64,000 nucleotides of DNA, taken from assembly GCF_000283155.1 (NCBI RefSeq), contig NW_004454216.1, positions 2,264,434 through 2,328,433 of the forward strand. The letters are read 5' to 3'. Source of the DNA: Ceratotherium simum simum. Taxonomy: Eukaryota > Chordata > Mammalia > Perissodactyla > Rhinocerotidae. The translations under genes were made by a program, and so were the position numbers. Shown here piece after piece: positions 43,801-55,620 of this stretch (its first letter is position 1; each line of letters opens with the position of its first letter). The notes under the pieces were generated by a model. It did no database searches. It saw nothing but the letters and a program-made list of their open reading frames with translations, and was not told the origin of the DNA.

Positions 43801-46800
43801 ACCTGGTCTTGGAGGAGCAAGTGTGTTTCTGCCATCAGAGACTATTGGCTGACACCATATCCTTGGCTTGGTTTGAGTCCTATATCCTCTTCTGTCTTCC
43901 ATCTTTAGGTTGTCAGATAATAGGCAATAGCTTATTAATTGATGATGGTCTTTGGTAATTTGTATGCACAACATATATATCTAGGCATTCATTAGGAGCA
44001 AGACTTGGAGTGCTAATATCCCATTGGCCAGAACTTAATCACATGGCTATACCTAGCTGCAAGGCGGATGGGAATATGCAGTCTAGCTGAACAGCCATGA
44101 GCCCGGCCAGAACTCCAGAACTGTGGAGGAAGGGAAAAAGCAGATATTGGACAACAAACTGCCACACTGGATTTCCCAGCCCTCCATCCATCCCCATCCT
44201 GATCTGCTTCTCAATATACTATTCACCCTTCAAAACTCAGCTCAAATGTCGTCTCTGAGAAGTCTGCCACTCGAAGAGAACTAATCTATCTCTCTCTTCT
44301 ATTCTCCTGTTTTACAACAGCACACATTGACTTGCAGCCTGTTACTTATGTACCTGTGACTTCCACTAAATTGTGAAATCCTTAAGGCAAGGATCAGATC
44401 ATACCCATCTCTGCATTTCCAGACCTCCAGGAACACAGGAAGTGCTCCATGCATGTTTGTTTAGCCAATAAAACTCCAGAAAAAAATGGAACAATAGCTC
44501 CTTCCAAATGGACAGGGTTTCGGTTAGAGATCTTTTTGTCTGCCCTTGGCCTGATAGAGACACTTCCTTTCCTGGTATAACTCACTTTAGAAGAGAGGTT
44601 GAAGCTGAGACTCTGAGTCTTCTGGGAAACGAGGAAAAAGCCCATGCTGGATCCTAATCATTTTCCATTTTTTTGTATGTAATTTAGACTTTGAGGAGGG
44701 TTTGGGGAGCCATTTCCCTTTTCCCACACAGTCTCTTCTCTCCCTTTGCCAGGGTTCGCGTGAGCCAGGATGGGCAGTTTCTGCACTACATCTTTCCTTA
44801 CCAGTTCATGGACTCTCCCGAGTGGGAATCGCTGCAGCCCTCTGAGGAGGGGGTGTTCCAGGTAATAGGGAGACCCATGGCAGCACCGTCCCACTGTAAC
44901 CCAGCAGTATCCCCCCTCCGTCTCTCCCCTCTTCCATCTGTCCTTTGACCCACTGCCAATATGGTGCTAGGGGTGGGAGCACTCTCCTTCTGTGAAAAGA
45001 GTGCCTGGGCTCCTGGCGGAGGTGGGGTGGGGTAGAGAGGTACTGACCCTGAAAGGCAGGCCATGTCACTCCTATGCCTCAAACTCTTCTAGAAGACCCC
45101 AGTGACCACAGATAAAACCCTACACTCCTTAGAGAGTAACCGAAGAACTCTAGTGATATCCAGCCACATCTCCAGCACCTTCCTCCCTCACACTTTTGCT
45201 CTTACCAGCCATGCTGAACTACTAGTACTTCCCCAAATACACCACATTGCTTTGCAGTGCCCATGCCTTAACCCCTACTGTCCCTTCGACCTGAAATGCA
45301 TTTCCCCATCTACTTGAGGCCATGGCATCTCACTTCCTCTCAGGCCTGCCCAGATTGACCTCACCAGCTTCCATCCCCACAGCATATTGTTCCTGCCTCT
45401 GTGCCCTTTCTATTCCTTTTACTTACGCTAACTGGTGCACATGATGCTCTCTGCTCTACTGATCTGGTTTCCTTTCTGTCCTACGCACACTGAACTCTTT
45501 GAGGTAGAAATCTGGGCTTCTCCTCTCCATCCCCAGGCTCCAAAGGACAGTATCTTGAACACAGTAGGTGTTCAATAAAGATTTGCTGAACTGGCTAGGC
45601 AGTGGGCAGTTGGTGTCTCAGAGGACTCCATAGGGCATTCACATACCCGCTCCAAGGGGGGGCTGGCTGCTCGGCCCTACTCTCCTCTCTGCCAAGCCTT
45701 CAGACTTTGGTTACCATCTTTGTAGTTCTCACTTACTGAATGGCTAGTACGTGGCAGGCACTGCGTATTATATTGCCTTATTGATTCTCACAACAACCCT
45801 CTGGGTTGGCTATTATTGTTACCCCATTTAACAGATGAGGAAACAGGCTCAGAAACATCAAGTAATTTGCCCAAGGTCTTCAGCTAGAAAGTGGTAAGGT
45901 CAAGTTGCCTGGCTCTACTCTTTCTGTTCTTTTTTAAAATCGGAGGGTCACCAGGAGAATGGAGTTTACACACACACACCCCGTTATAGGAACTCCCCAG
46001 TCTAGATAGTTTGCCAGTACTGGGTTCCATGTGTCTCCTACTACTTCTATCAGGGAGTCCCTCAAGCTAGCATATGAGCCAACCCCAGAATAGACACATG
46101 CCAGGCGGTGCCACCTGGCTGGGTCTGCTTCCGCCCCACCCGGACTCTTGGCTCTATGAGGACAGAGCCTGAGAGGCAATTCTGATCCCACTGCCAGGGC
46201 CACCCACCACAGACCCCCTCTGATCATGTTCCTCCCCGACCACACACACCCTCTCCAACCAGCCTAGCAGTCTCCTTGGAGAACTGCCTCGGAGCCATAA
46301 GAACATCCAGGAGGGCTGAGTCAGGTCCTGAGCCAGCCAGACCAGGCTCTGTTTCTGACACTGACACCGGGGGACAGGTGGTGGATAAGCCGGGTGTCCT
46401 CCCCTACTTTATGCTCGAAAGGAAGGGCTGTAACCCCAGACGGCCTCTCAGCCTGGAACGTAGGTACCATCATATTCCTCCCTTTATATTTTTAGTGTGC
46501 ACCTCCTTTGGGAGCAGTGAGATCCACACATTTGCCATCGGCTGTGTAAAGGCCCACTTCCTCTTTGCAAATGTCAAGTGTTGTCCTGAGTTATAGTTCA
46601 TCCTGTCCTTGCCTTTTGCAATTACATAGTCTTTGTTGACTAATAGGGCAATCCACAGTGACTGCCTGAATCATAATTCTTACTATGTTTACCACAAATG
46701 AATCAACATGCCATCACACCTCTCAACAATTCAGTTAAATAAGAATTTATTGATTCTTCAGCACTGCGACCCTCTCATTAGTCACCAAGAACACAGCATG

Positions 46801-49800
46801 GGAGGAATCATTAGTATTTTTCCCGTTTGCGTCGTGTTTTACTGGACCCAAGACCTCTTTACATATGTTATCTCGTTAAGTCCATTCAACCAAACTCTGA
46901 GGTGAGAATTAAAGAAAAAGCTTTTCAAAACGTTATTGCAGGCATGTGCCTGTGTATGTGGGAACCAGTCACTGAGCAGGTTTCCTGAAAACCTTTAGGG
47001 AAGGATTTTATACAGGACATGAGAAAGTGACATTAAGTTGTTTTACAACATACAAGATGGGTGATCTTCCCCTGATTCATGTGTTCACTTCAGTAATATT
47101 TATTGAGCACTTTTTGTATACCAGGCACTGTTAAAGGTGCTTGGAATATATCAGTGAATAGAACAGATGAAGGTCCCTGACTTCATGCAACTTACATTCT
47201 AATACAGGAGACAAAAAATAAGCCACAGACATAAATAAATAATGTAATATGTTAAAAGATAATAACAGCTAGTGAAAAAAAAACAGTGCAGTGTAAGGGA
47301 GATATAATTGCAATTTTAAATAGGGTGGTCACAAAAGTCTTTGTTGAGCAGGTGGCATTTGAGCAAAGACCTGAGGTGGGTAACGGTGTGAGCTTTGTGA
47401 AGCTGAGGGAAAAGCATATTAGACAGACGGAAGAGCAGTGCAAAGGCCCTGGGGTGGGAGGGGCTAGCATGTTTGAGGTCCAGAAAGGGGACCAGAATGG
47501 CAGAACAAAGAGAGGAAGGGGCGAGAACAGCAGGATGTAAAATCAGAGAGGTGATGAGGAGCCACATCATGTAGGGCCAGAGCGTATGTTTTCTAGACAG
47601 AGACAAAAGGATTTCCTATTGCATTGGATGTAGTGTATGAGAGAAAGAAGATCAACGAAGACCGTCAGGCTTTTGGCCTGAGCTACTGGAAGGATGGAGC
47701 TGCTATCAACTGAGATAAGGAAGGCTGCAAGTAGACTTGGTTTGGAGGGAAGAGAGGAAGTTCAGTTTTGGGTATATTAGATTTGTGTCATCTATGGACA
47801 TTGAAATGGAGATGCTGCATAGGCAGTTGGATGCTTGAGTCTGGAATTAAGGAATGTGGTCTGAGCTTGAGATGTAAATTTGGGAGTTGTTGGCATAGAG
47901 ATGATATTTAAAGCCAAAGGCTTGGACAAGATCACCAAGTGAGTGAGTTTAGACAGAGAAGGGGTTCAAGAACCAACCCACCCTGGGATACTCTAGTGTT
48001 TAGAGGTTGGAGAGAAAAAGAAGAAGAAGCAAAGGAAGCCGAAAAGGAGCAATCAGGAGATTGTACAGGAGAGTATGGCCTCATGGGAGCCAAGGAAAGA
48101 AGGCATATCAAAGACGAGGGAGTGATCAACAGGGCTGAACACCACGGGAGCTGAGCACCACAACGGAGAGTCACTGGTGACCTTACCAGGAACAGTGCTG
48201 GCGGGCTGCCGGGGCAAAGCCAACTGGTGTAAGAGAGAGTGCGAGGAGTGGAAGACAGCAAGTACAGACAGCTTTATTCATGGAGGTTTGGCTGAAAAGG
48301 AGAGCAAATTGATGGAGAGGTAGCTAGCCCAAAAGCGAGGTGAAAAAACAGGATTTTCGTTTTGATTTATTTTAAGATGGAAGAAGTAACAGCATGTTCG
48401 GAAGAATGCCCCTGGCCTCTGTGACATCCAGATGAGCTCTTACACACACCGCTTCGGGATCAGTACTCTGATTCCTTGTCTGGGAATCGATAGTAAGGAC
48501 ATGTAAAGTGCAGGCTGTGGCAGACAGCGACAACTACTTGCTGAACTGTTAGTATTGGACAGATTGTGAGTACCACTTCCAGAATTCTTTCTCATGAGGC
48601 AACAAGCTCGGAGAGATTGAGTGATTTGTCTGATGTCACACAGCTGGTAAAGGGGTAAAGCTGGAACTTGAAACCAGCTTCTGGCCTTGATGAGGTAATT
48701 TAGGGTCCTGACTTCAGTGCTGATGATGGGGGGAGGGGGGGGAGAAGAGGAGAGGACAAAATGAATGAAGAAAATGGAAGAGGGGTATGGCAGAGGGGAA
48801 GGGAGAGGAGAGGAGAGTAGCGGGAGATCTGGTAGGCAATGCAGGAATTAGAAGGATTATATAAAATCTCTAATAAATCAAGAATGTTTGCAAAGTCAAC
48901 CCCACCTTTAATTAGAGGATCCACATAAAGAACTTAACACAATGCCTGGCACACAGTCACCTCTCACTAAACAGCTGCTGTCATCATTTCCACCGTCTCT
49001 GTTCACAAATCTTCCTCATGAACTCTGCTGGCCTCACTTTTAAAGTATTATGGCCAATCAGGTTATTGAAAATATGTGATTCCACACCCTTTTCCTTTAC
49101 TATCCTAAGCATGTTTCCATGCTGGCTGGCTTTACCATTCACCATTGTTTTAAAAAGGATTTATCAAGCGCCCACTGTGTGCTGGCCACACATCATTGAC
49201 CCTGCAAGTGTAATTCAGCTTTGCCTCCTGGGTGCGTAGTGTGTGCTCAGAAATTCCTAGAGGACTGAATAACTGGAGAGTGGGGTGCCCTTTGACGTTG
49301 TGCTCTTAAGAGTTCCTCTTCCTCTGTGCCCTTTTTCTCACTTTAGTCATCAGATCCGTTTGGTTACTTGTTGTGGCCAAGTCCTGAGCAACCTCATGGG
49401 CCTGAATCCGCCCCCCATCAATGCATATGATTAAAAGTCATTCACTGGACCTCCTCCAGGCAAGGCCATGGAGGTGCTCCCACGGCTTCTTCAGTAAAAG
49501 TGCTGCCATTTGCCAAGTAACTAGATGTTTCTGTGTGCTAAGCATGGACACGTTTTCTAGTTTAAACCTTCACTCTCTGCTCCTGACCCCTCTCAGGTCA
49601 CTCTGACTGCCGAGACAGCGTGTAGCTATATTTCCTGGCCCCGGAAAAGTCTCCACCTTCTTCTGGCCAAAGAGCGATACATCTCCCGCCTCTTCTCGGC
49701 CCTGCTGGGCTATGACATCTCGGAGAAACTCTACGCTCTCAATGACAAGCTCTTTGCTAAGTTTGGGCTGCGCTTCGACATCCGTCTCCCCAGCCTCTAC

Positions 49801-52800
49801 CACGTCCTGGGGCCGGCTGCCCCAGATACAGGGACAGAGTCCGAGAAGGATGATGAGGATGTCCGTGAGCCAGCCACGTCCTCTCCTCGGGCCACGCCCA
49901 CATCTGTCCAGCAAACGCCCCCTTGCTCTCCCTCTCCAGCTGCCACCAACCCTCCGGCACCTCCTTCCCGGGCCAGGATGTCCAGGTCTGACAGCGGCGT
50001 CCTGGGTGAGGACTCCACCAGTCTGGTGCTGGAGGATTTTGAGGAAGTGTCAGGATCAGAATCGTTCATGGATTATAGGAGTGATGGGGAGTACATGAGG
50101 TGAGGGAAGAATTAACATGGGCACAGCCACCGGGCTCAGGATCCTGTGTAAGTACTCAGAAGGCAGCTGCCACACCTTCCTGCCAACAGCTGGCCTTAAC
50201 TCGGCTTGTAAGGGCAAAAAACCATTTCATGGCATCTCTCCTCTCAGTGGACTCCCAGAAAGTGGCGTTAACCCAACCTTGCAGATAGCAACTCACTCCA
50301 GGTGCAAGCTAGGCGTGAGGGGATTTTTTAACTCATTTCTTATTAAGTGTGATTGCATTTTGGAAAGTGGGTTAGTTGACATTGTGAGCAAGCAGATAGG
50401 TTGCTAAATTGTTTGCAAGGTTTCGCTAATACCTAAGGCCACAGCTAGGGCTAAAGAGGATTTTATTTGTGGCATGCGTTTTAAAGGGGGGAAAAGCTGG
50501 CCTGGTTCTAATTCCTATTGGTTCTTCCTGGATACAGTCAGCCCTGGAACGCAGTGCTTATTAGCCTGGATTGGGCAGATATCTCTGCTAAAATCACATA
50601 TTTCAAAGAGGCTTGTGATACAAACTAATAACCCCGGGAGGAAAACGTCCCCACCCTGTTCTCCTCTCACCCAGCGGAGAGCGTATGGGTCGCTCAGGCA
50701 GAGGATGGATGCTGCTCTGACTGAATGTTACTACGATCGGATGGGTACGCAGCAGCCTGGCTTGCCCTGCAAACCACACCTGTGTGAGATGGAGTGGGCT
50801 CAAATCTGGGGGAGATACGAAATCCTAACGTACACGTAGGATTTCCCTCACAGCTCAGCAGAGTGTACAAGAAAGGCTGTCCTCAGCAGTTCTGGGAAAT
50901 GGCTTTCATGTTCCCCCTGGCTGCTCTCACAATGCTGTGACATTTTCCTCTGGGACTCCACCCACCCATGGTTGAGGCCTGGCTTTTCCTGAGGAAAATC
51001 CTACTGTTCCCAATTTGGAAGGCATTTCCAGGTGTGTGTGTGGGTGGGTGCCTTAAGAGACCCATTGTTCTTGGGAAGCACTGACAAATTTCCCAAGAAA
51101 CTAGCCCAGTGAGGAAGGTTTCCAGGGTACACGAAATGAATAAGTGAACGTTTGTATATTTTGAAAAGCAAGTTATATAAATGATGAAAGAGGCAAAAGA
51201 GGTGAATGATAAGAGGGTAGAGATTTGGTTTTATAGGTATGGAATTTATCATCTCCTGTGGTACCAGTGTCCCCAGAACCACAGTTGAGCTGATTCTGGG
51301 GTAATTCCAAGGATCAGTGGAGCACCCAGGACCGCTTTGTTGATTTGCTCCCTTTGCATTGTTCACTCTCATCGCCCCTTCCCGCTGTGCTGCTATCCAC
51401 CTCCCTCCTCGTCCATCCCCCGCCTCCCCGTGCATGTGGATTATGTCCTGTGGATCCCTCTCTTCGTCTTACACGCCTACCCACCTGTACATGCTCTTAG
51501 TCTACAGCAGCTCTCAGTTTTTTCATGTTTTCCTCATTTTCTTCCCTTTTCCTGGTTCTATTTCTTCTCTTCTTCTTTCTCTCTTTCTGGCTTCTGCTCA
51601 GTCCTTGGTTGCCTAAGTTTGCTGCTCTTCAAAAGAAAAATGCCCTTTTCTTTTTCTTGTCAGTTAATTTCCCCTCTCCATATTTGTCCTCTACATTGTC
51701 CCCATTGTATTGTTCACACGTTTATCTCTGTATCACCTTCCCTTTCCTGCCTTGCTCTATCTATCCTTCCCCATAAACTACCCTGTACCCCCATCTTAGC
51801 TTTTAATCCTGGCTTTTAATACTTCCAAGATCAGTACCTCTCCCTCTGCCTGGAAAGAAAACCATTCAAGTGAAGGTGTGAAAATTCCCCACTTTAGGTG
51901 GCTACACATTTCATGCATGAGTTTTCCCAAACATTAGGGGGCAGGCAGCATGGCACATAAGAAAGAGACCTGGGCCAGGAGCCCGAAGTCCTGGCTTCCA
52001 TGTCTGGCCCTCTATTTTTTGTAAACCACACAACCTCAGCAGACCTCACTTTCTTCATATGAGTGTTTTGGACCAGCTGGCCCGGAAGGCCCTATTGGGT
52101 TGATGTGAGAAGGCAAAGGATGAGTGGTTCAGAGGAGGAAAAGGGAAGCAGTCAGTCAGCAGTATAATGGACACAAGCCCCCAGACATCCGAGTGTCTTT
52201 CAGCGAGAAGTCTCTGCTATGTTTCATAATTGCTCTTGTGACTGGGGACTGTCATCCTCCCTGCTGGGTGGTGGGTCCTGCTTGATTAGAAGTTCTCCAT
52301 TCTGTACCTGTGAAGAGTCTATCGCCTGGTATGTGATGACAATGCAGATATTCTATCTGAAAGGAGGTCACGACTCAGTCTCCAAGGTCCTCTACCCTTA
52401 ATACTGTCAGATGAAATGCCCCTTTTCAAATTCAGCCGTTTCTGAAGCTCAAGATGAGAAAACTGCTAATATAACTCACTTTCTAAAGTACTCATGTTTG
52501 CAATATAAAGAGAATAGGTTTTTTGTTTTTATTTTTGTTTTTTTTGGTGAGGAGATTGGCCCTGAGCTAACATCTGTTGCCAATCCTCCTCTTTTTGCTG
52601 GGGAAGACTGGCTCTGAGCTAACATCAGTGCCCATCTTCCTCTATTTTTGTATGTGGGATGCCGCCACAGCACAGCTTGATGAGCAGTACATCAGTCTGC
52701 ACCTGGGATTTGAACCCACGAACCCAGGCCCACCAAAGCAGAGTGCACAAACCTAACCACTATGCCACTGGGCTGGCCTGAGAATAGGTTTTTAAATGTT

Positions 52801-55194
52801 TGTTTAAGTAATAGAAAGGAAAAAACATGTTGTTTACTTCCAAACCACAGAGTTTTCAGAACAACTTGAAAACATAATCAAATTGGCCAAATTTCAGATG
52901 GCTTTCAATTTAGTCTGTGATAATGAAATAATTTAAATCAGAGATCCTTTTCTGGAATTGTGGTTTTGGATGTTTGGTTGGACTTATTTGCCATCAAACT
53001 CCTTCCAGGGTCATTACTGTAATGAATAAGCATGGTCCCTTGTGATTGGTAGCAAGTTACTATCGTTTCCTTTATAAAGTTGGGCACAATCCACCATCTA
53101 TCCCCTGGCTCTTCAGTTACCCAAACCGTAAGCTCATTGCTATTCATCCCAGCACAGCACTTACATAAGAGGTATGGCACTGGCTGAATTCTGCATCGTC
53201 GAGAGTGACGGAGCTTCATCACACTGACACCAGAGCTTATCCCTCACACAATCCGACTGAAGACCAACTAAAAATAGAGCTTCCACTGGACCGCTTTTTT
53301 GAAGACGGTACATTTTGTAGTCTGGTGGTGCCCAGGGTTGAAAAGCAAATGGGTGCTACTTCTTTTAACAGGCAAAGCAGTGCTGCTGGGTAATGTAGTC
53401 ATGCAGGGTCCTACCCCGCATTAACCCACCTTCAGTAGAATTTTCCATTTAATTCTATGGACACTCTTCACAATGTTCCATTTGATGTCTTACTTATAGG
53501 AGATGCTTGATGAATGCAACTCTGAAGTGGTCAGTTAAGTAAGATAATGAGTCCATTATCACAAATTAATTGAAAGCTGTCTGAAATTTGACCAATTTTG
53601 ATTGTTTTTAAGTTATTCTGGAGACTCTATGGTTTGAAAGTAAAAACTATGTATTGTTTCCTTTCTATTATTTAAATAAACAAATAAATGAGAAACAGGT
53701 TGCAGCAAGGAGGCTAATTGTGGTCAAGGAGGAGCGCAGCACCATGACACGGTACCAAAGGCCAAGGACCAACTCAGCCTCACAGAGTAGGGAGTTACTC
53801 GTCCCTAGACGAGTTCAAGCACGGACCCGAAGAAATCTCCTCCGAGATTTTATAAGGTGGTTCAGGCTCTGAGAGAAGGATGCCTTAGATTATTGCTGTT
53901 AAGGTAACTTCTAACTCTGATGCTATGATTCTAAGATCTGATCCCAGGCTTTCCATTTAACCACCATCAAGAGCAGTTCCTCATCTGCAGAACAGGACTA
54001 ATAGTCTAATAGAGAACTAATATCTACTAATAGATAGACAGGTAGGCTCTGTCTGTCTTACCAGGTTGCTGTGAGGAGTAACTGAGGGAAAGTATATAAA
54101 GGCAGTTTGTAAGCTGTAAAGCACTAATTTAATGTCTAAGGTATTTTAAAATTCTGTTGTGTGTAGAATTGTTCGGCAATCTCCTTCTCTCTCTTTGTCT
54201 CTCTCTGTCAGAGATACCTGATTTCCCCTCTTATTTCCCCTAGTCTGGCTTTCCAGGGAAGGTGGCAACTGGCAGACCCCCAGACAACAAAAGGAACAGC
54301 GGAAAGCTAGAAACCCAAACAAAACACACGCTGGCTACTCAGGCCGAGTGTAACTAAGCGGTGGCCAGACCGTCATCTGTTTTCCTTCATTCGCTCAGTG
54401 CAGACCGATCACCATCACCCTGTATTCATGCTCTCTCCTTCTGAAGTGGCTGTGAGGTGCTTTGGTAGCTGTCACTGTTGTGAAACAGCACATTTCTCAC
54501 AGAACCACTGGAAAGACTCGTGGGGCAGAAAACTTGCCCTTGAAGGTGGCATGGCAGGAGCTGCCCGAGGTCTCAGGCTCTGAGTGTCTAGATGGCAGCA
54601 CCCCTCTACCTGCCAAGGCTCCAGGTTCAGTCTGGTGACTTAGAGGCAGCAGTTCCCTGTCTGCCTGCTGGACCACAGCAGCCTGCAACCCCTGCCCACT
54701 TCTGCTGCTGGTTTACAGGCCTCATTTACCCACCCCTGTCTGTAAAAATAAAAGACAGGGGTCTTATAAAACTCACCATTTTTCTATACAAATTTTTTAA
54801 AAACTTATTCGATAGTGTTAAATAGGAAGTAGAGTTCTACACATTCTCCATAGGAAGCAACAGAAGTTGATCTCAGTCTCTTTACCTAAAAAATGAGAGG
54901 ATTGGACTATATAACTTCAAAGCTGCCTCGTCCTAATATTCTAGAATGAAATGATTCAAAGATATAACTGCCCCTATCATGTCATGCGTCGGGTACACTT
55001 AAAACATTGGGAATTGGTGGAGGAAAAAAAATGGAAAAGAATCCTGTGAAGTCAGGCAAGCTATCTGGAGCCATAGTGCTCAAATCCTTCCTCTTTTTCT
55101 TTCCACAGCTTCTAGAACTCCTCTCCAAAGCTACTCTCAAGTCATGTCCAGGGGACAGGCCCCCTTGGCTCCAATCCACACACCTGAACTTTAA
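40373..55194 (+). CDS. POPDC2: POPDC2, Popeye domain cAMP-binding protein 2
   Basis: Popeye protein of heart and skeletal muscle membranes; the family binds cAMP through a cytoplasmic Popeye domain and modulates ion channels such as TREK-1. Seen: exons 40373-40863, 44753-44861, 49597-50005 and 55109-55194 join in frame to 364 residues, the length of the human main form. An N-glycosylation sequon is at Asn4 (NSS). Hydrophobic stretches at about 32-55, 59-78 and 80-97 fit three membrane segments. The Popeye domain holds both cAMP-pocket motifs, DSPE (184-187, exon 2) and FQVT (199-202, across exons 2 and 3). The tail is rich in Pro/Ser/Thr and ends LAPIHTPEL. Reading on through the exon 3 donor gives a second, 368-residue form. 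Start: an in-frame ATG at 40328 adds 15 residues, but MSANSS is the family start. Confidence 0.96.
40864..43350. other. POPDC2 intron 1, left part, nothing recognised
   Basis: Intronic DNA without a repeat I can name; only short chance frames. Confidence 0.45.
43352..43410. repeat. Pyrimidine-rich simple repeat
   Basis: CTTT/CCTT/CCCT repeats on the plus strand in POPDC2 intron 1. Confidence 0.85.
43411..43740 (-). mobile_element. L2 fragment, antisense
   Basis: 'aaaatatttattgagtgcta', 'ctatggagctcacaatccat' and 'gaagaaggaatgttcaagct' fit the reversed L2 3' end. Confidence 0.6.
44165..44475 (+). mobile_element. L2 LINE 3' end
   Basis: 'aactcagctcaaatgtcgtc' through 'atccttaaggcaaggatcag' to 'ggaagtgctccatgcatgtt', in L2 order. 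Confidence 0.7.
44753..44861 (+). CDS. POPDC2: POPDC2 coding exon 2
   Basis: 109 bases, from acceptor CCCTTTGCCAG to donor GTAATA. Encodes VRVSQDGQFLHYIFPYQF, then MDSPEWESL and EEGVFQ (residues 165-200), with the DSPE half of the cAMP pocket. It ends in phase 0. Confidence 0.96.
45060..45600 (+). mobile_element. L2 LINE 3' end
   Basis: 'catgtcactcctatgcctca' at the left and 'cagtaggtgttcaataaaga' at the right, with L2-like text between. Lies in POPDC2 intron 2. Confidence 0.7.
45735..45930 (-). mobile_element. MIR SINE, antisense
   Basis: 'ttgattctcacaacaaccct', 'cccatttaacagatgaggaa' and 'agtaatttgcccaaggtctt' are reversed MIR landmarks. Confidence 0.85.
45931..47075. other. POPDC2 intron 2, nothing recognised
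   Basis: No exon or nameable repeat. Open frames at 45934-46245 (minus) and 46276-46596 (plus) show no family. Confidence 0.4.
47080..48270 (-). mobile_element. Long L2 3' region, antisense
   Basis: Runs from 'aatatttattgagcactttt' through 'gtgcaaaggccctggggtgg' to 'tttttggcctgagc'-like and 'ggagatgctgcataggcagt' blocks. It accounts for the open frames of 70-110 codons on both strands here. Confidence 0.75.
48560..48690 (-). mobile_element. MIR SINE, antisense
   Basis: 'gattgagtgatttgtctgat' and 'gtcacacagctggtaaaggg' are reversed MIR landmarks. Confidence 0.75.
49597..50103 (+). CDS. POPDC2: POPDC2 coding exon 3 with internal donor and alternative stop
   Basis: Acceptor CCCCTCTCAG ends at 49596. 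Encodes VTLTAETACSYISWPRKSLH onward. A donor G|GTGAGG at 50005/50006 splices in frame to 55109 and gives the 364-residue form. Read-through gives GEDSTSLVLEDFEEVSGSES, then FMDYRSDGEYMR and TGA at 50101-50103, a 368-residue form whose tail resembles the mouse Popdc2 C-terminus as I remember it. Confidence 0.92.
   Translation, partial: VTLTAETACSYISWPRKSLHLLLAKERYISRLFSALLGYDISEKLYALNDKLFAKFGLRFDIRLPSLYHVLGPAAPDTGTESEKDDEDVREPATSSPRATPTSVQQTPPCSPSPAATNPPAPPSRARMSRSDSGVLGEDSTSLVLEDFEEVSGSESFMDYRSDGEYMR
50104..52509. other. POPDC2 last intron, left part, nothing recognised
   Basis: After the long-form stop. A pyrimidine-rich stretch at 51520-51680 makes long frames (51337-51819 plus) without similarity. 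I saw no AATAAA close behind 50103 that would end the long form. Confidence 0.4.
52525..52779 (-). mobile_element. ERE SINE, antisense, with target duplication
   Basis: Two tail units and a diverged head ending CTGGGCTGGCC. GAGAATAGGTTTTT flanks both sides (52510 and 52780). Lies in the POPDC2 last intron. Confidence 0.92.
52794..53689. other. POPDC2 last intron, nothing recognised
   Basis: AT-rich; open frames at 52938-53222 (minus) and 53205-53393 (plus) have no recognisable similarity. Confidence 0.4.
53690..53945 (+). mobile_element. CR1/L3-like LINE 3' end
   Basis: Ends with 'aacttctaactctgatgcta' and 'tgattctaaga', the CR1/L3 style 3' end. The open frame at 53654-53872 lies largely in it. 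Confidence 0.45.
54830..54970 (+). mobile_element. CR1/L3- or MIR3-like 3' fragment
   Basis: 'gaggattggactatataact' and 'gaatgaaatgattcaaag' resemble the same class of 3' ends. Diverged. Confidence 0.4.
55109..55194 (+). CDS. POPDC2: POPDC2 coding exon 4 (alternative last exon)
   Basis: After acceptor CTTTCCACAG it encodes (A)SRTPLQSYSQVMSRGQAP, then LAPIHTPEL and TAA at 55192-55194. This closely matches the human main C-terminus from memory. The intron is about 5.1 kb and contains one ERE. Confidence 0.93.
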
Positions 55195-55620
55195 GGATCA
55201 ATGGGCCATCCTTTTCTGGTCACATTAATCTTCACAGGAAGGTCACTTGTATGCACACCCCTCTTCTCACCCACTGGAAGGCTCACAGGCACGGCCAGAG
55301 CAGACACAGAAGATGCCAGCACTGCAGCCACACCGAGGGCCCTGAGTGACTTTTAGAAATTCACCTTCACCAGCCTTCCTTCCAGGAGAGGGCATCCAAA
55401 TGTGCAAAAGCACCGACTCCATCCTTCACTAACTGCAGAATCTTGGGCAAGTTCCACAGCCTCTCTGAGCCTCTCCTGTAAAGCGGGGACTAGAAAACCC
55501 ACCTCACAGGGTTGTTGTGAGGAGTCAACGAGTTGATTGAGGTAAAGCACTGGGTAGTGGGGCGGGTGGTGGTGGGGCACCTGGAAGCACTCAATAAATG
55601 ACTCATTTCCTCTCCTTGTG
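55195..55620 (+). other. POPDC2: POPDC2 3' UTR, probable
   Basis: From the TAA at 55194 the first AATAAA is at 55593-55598, followed by a T/G-rich stretch (TCCTTGTGTTGTTTCTTT) typical of a downstream element. The signal lies inside a MIR. The length is an inference from these signals. Confidence 0.5.
55400..55610 (+). mobile_element. MIR SINE in the POPDC2 3' UTR
   Basis: 'gaatcttgggcaagttccac', 'acctcacagggttgttgtga' and 'agcactcaataaatgactca' in order. It contains the AATAAA at 55593. Confidence 0.85.

Noticed and set aside
47932..48261. Minus-strand frame of 109 codons in POPDC2 intron 2
   Set aside because: It lies in an antisense L2, on the L2 sense strand; a repeat remnant or chance frame.
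49570..49914. Minus-strand frames of 67-114 codons over POPDC2 exon 3
   Set aside because: Antisense to a confirmed coding exon; no similarity of their own.
51337..51819. Plus-strand frame of 160 codons rich in Phe, Ser, Leu and Pro
   Set aside because: Lies in a pyrimidine-rich intronic stretch; two overlapping frames are open together, as expected from composition.
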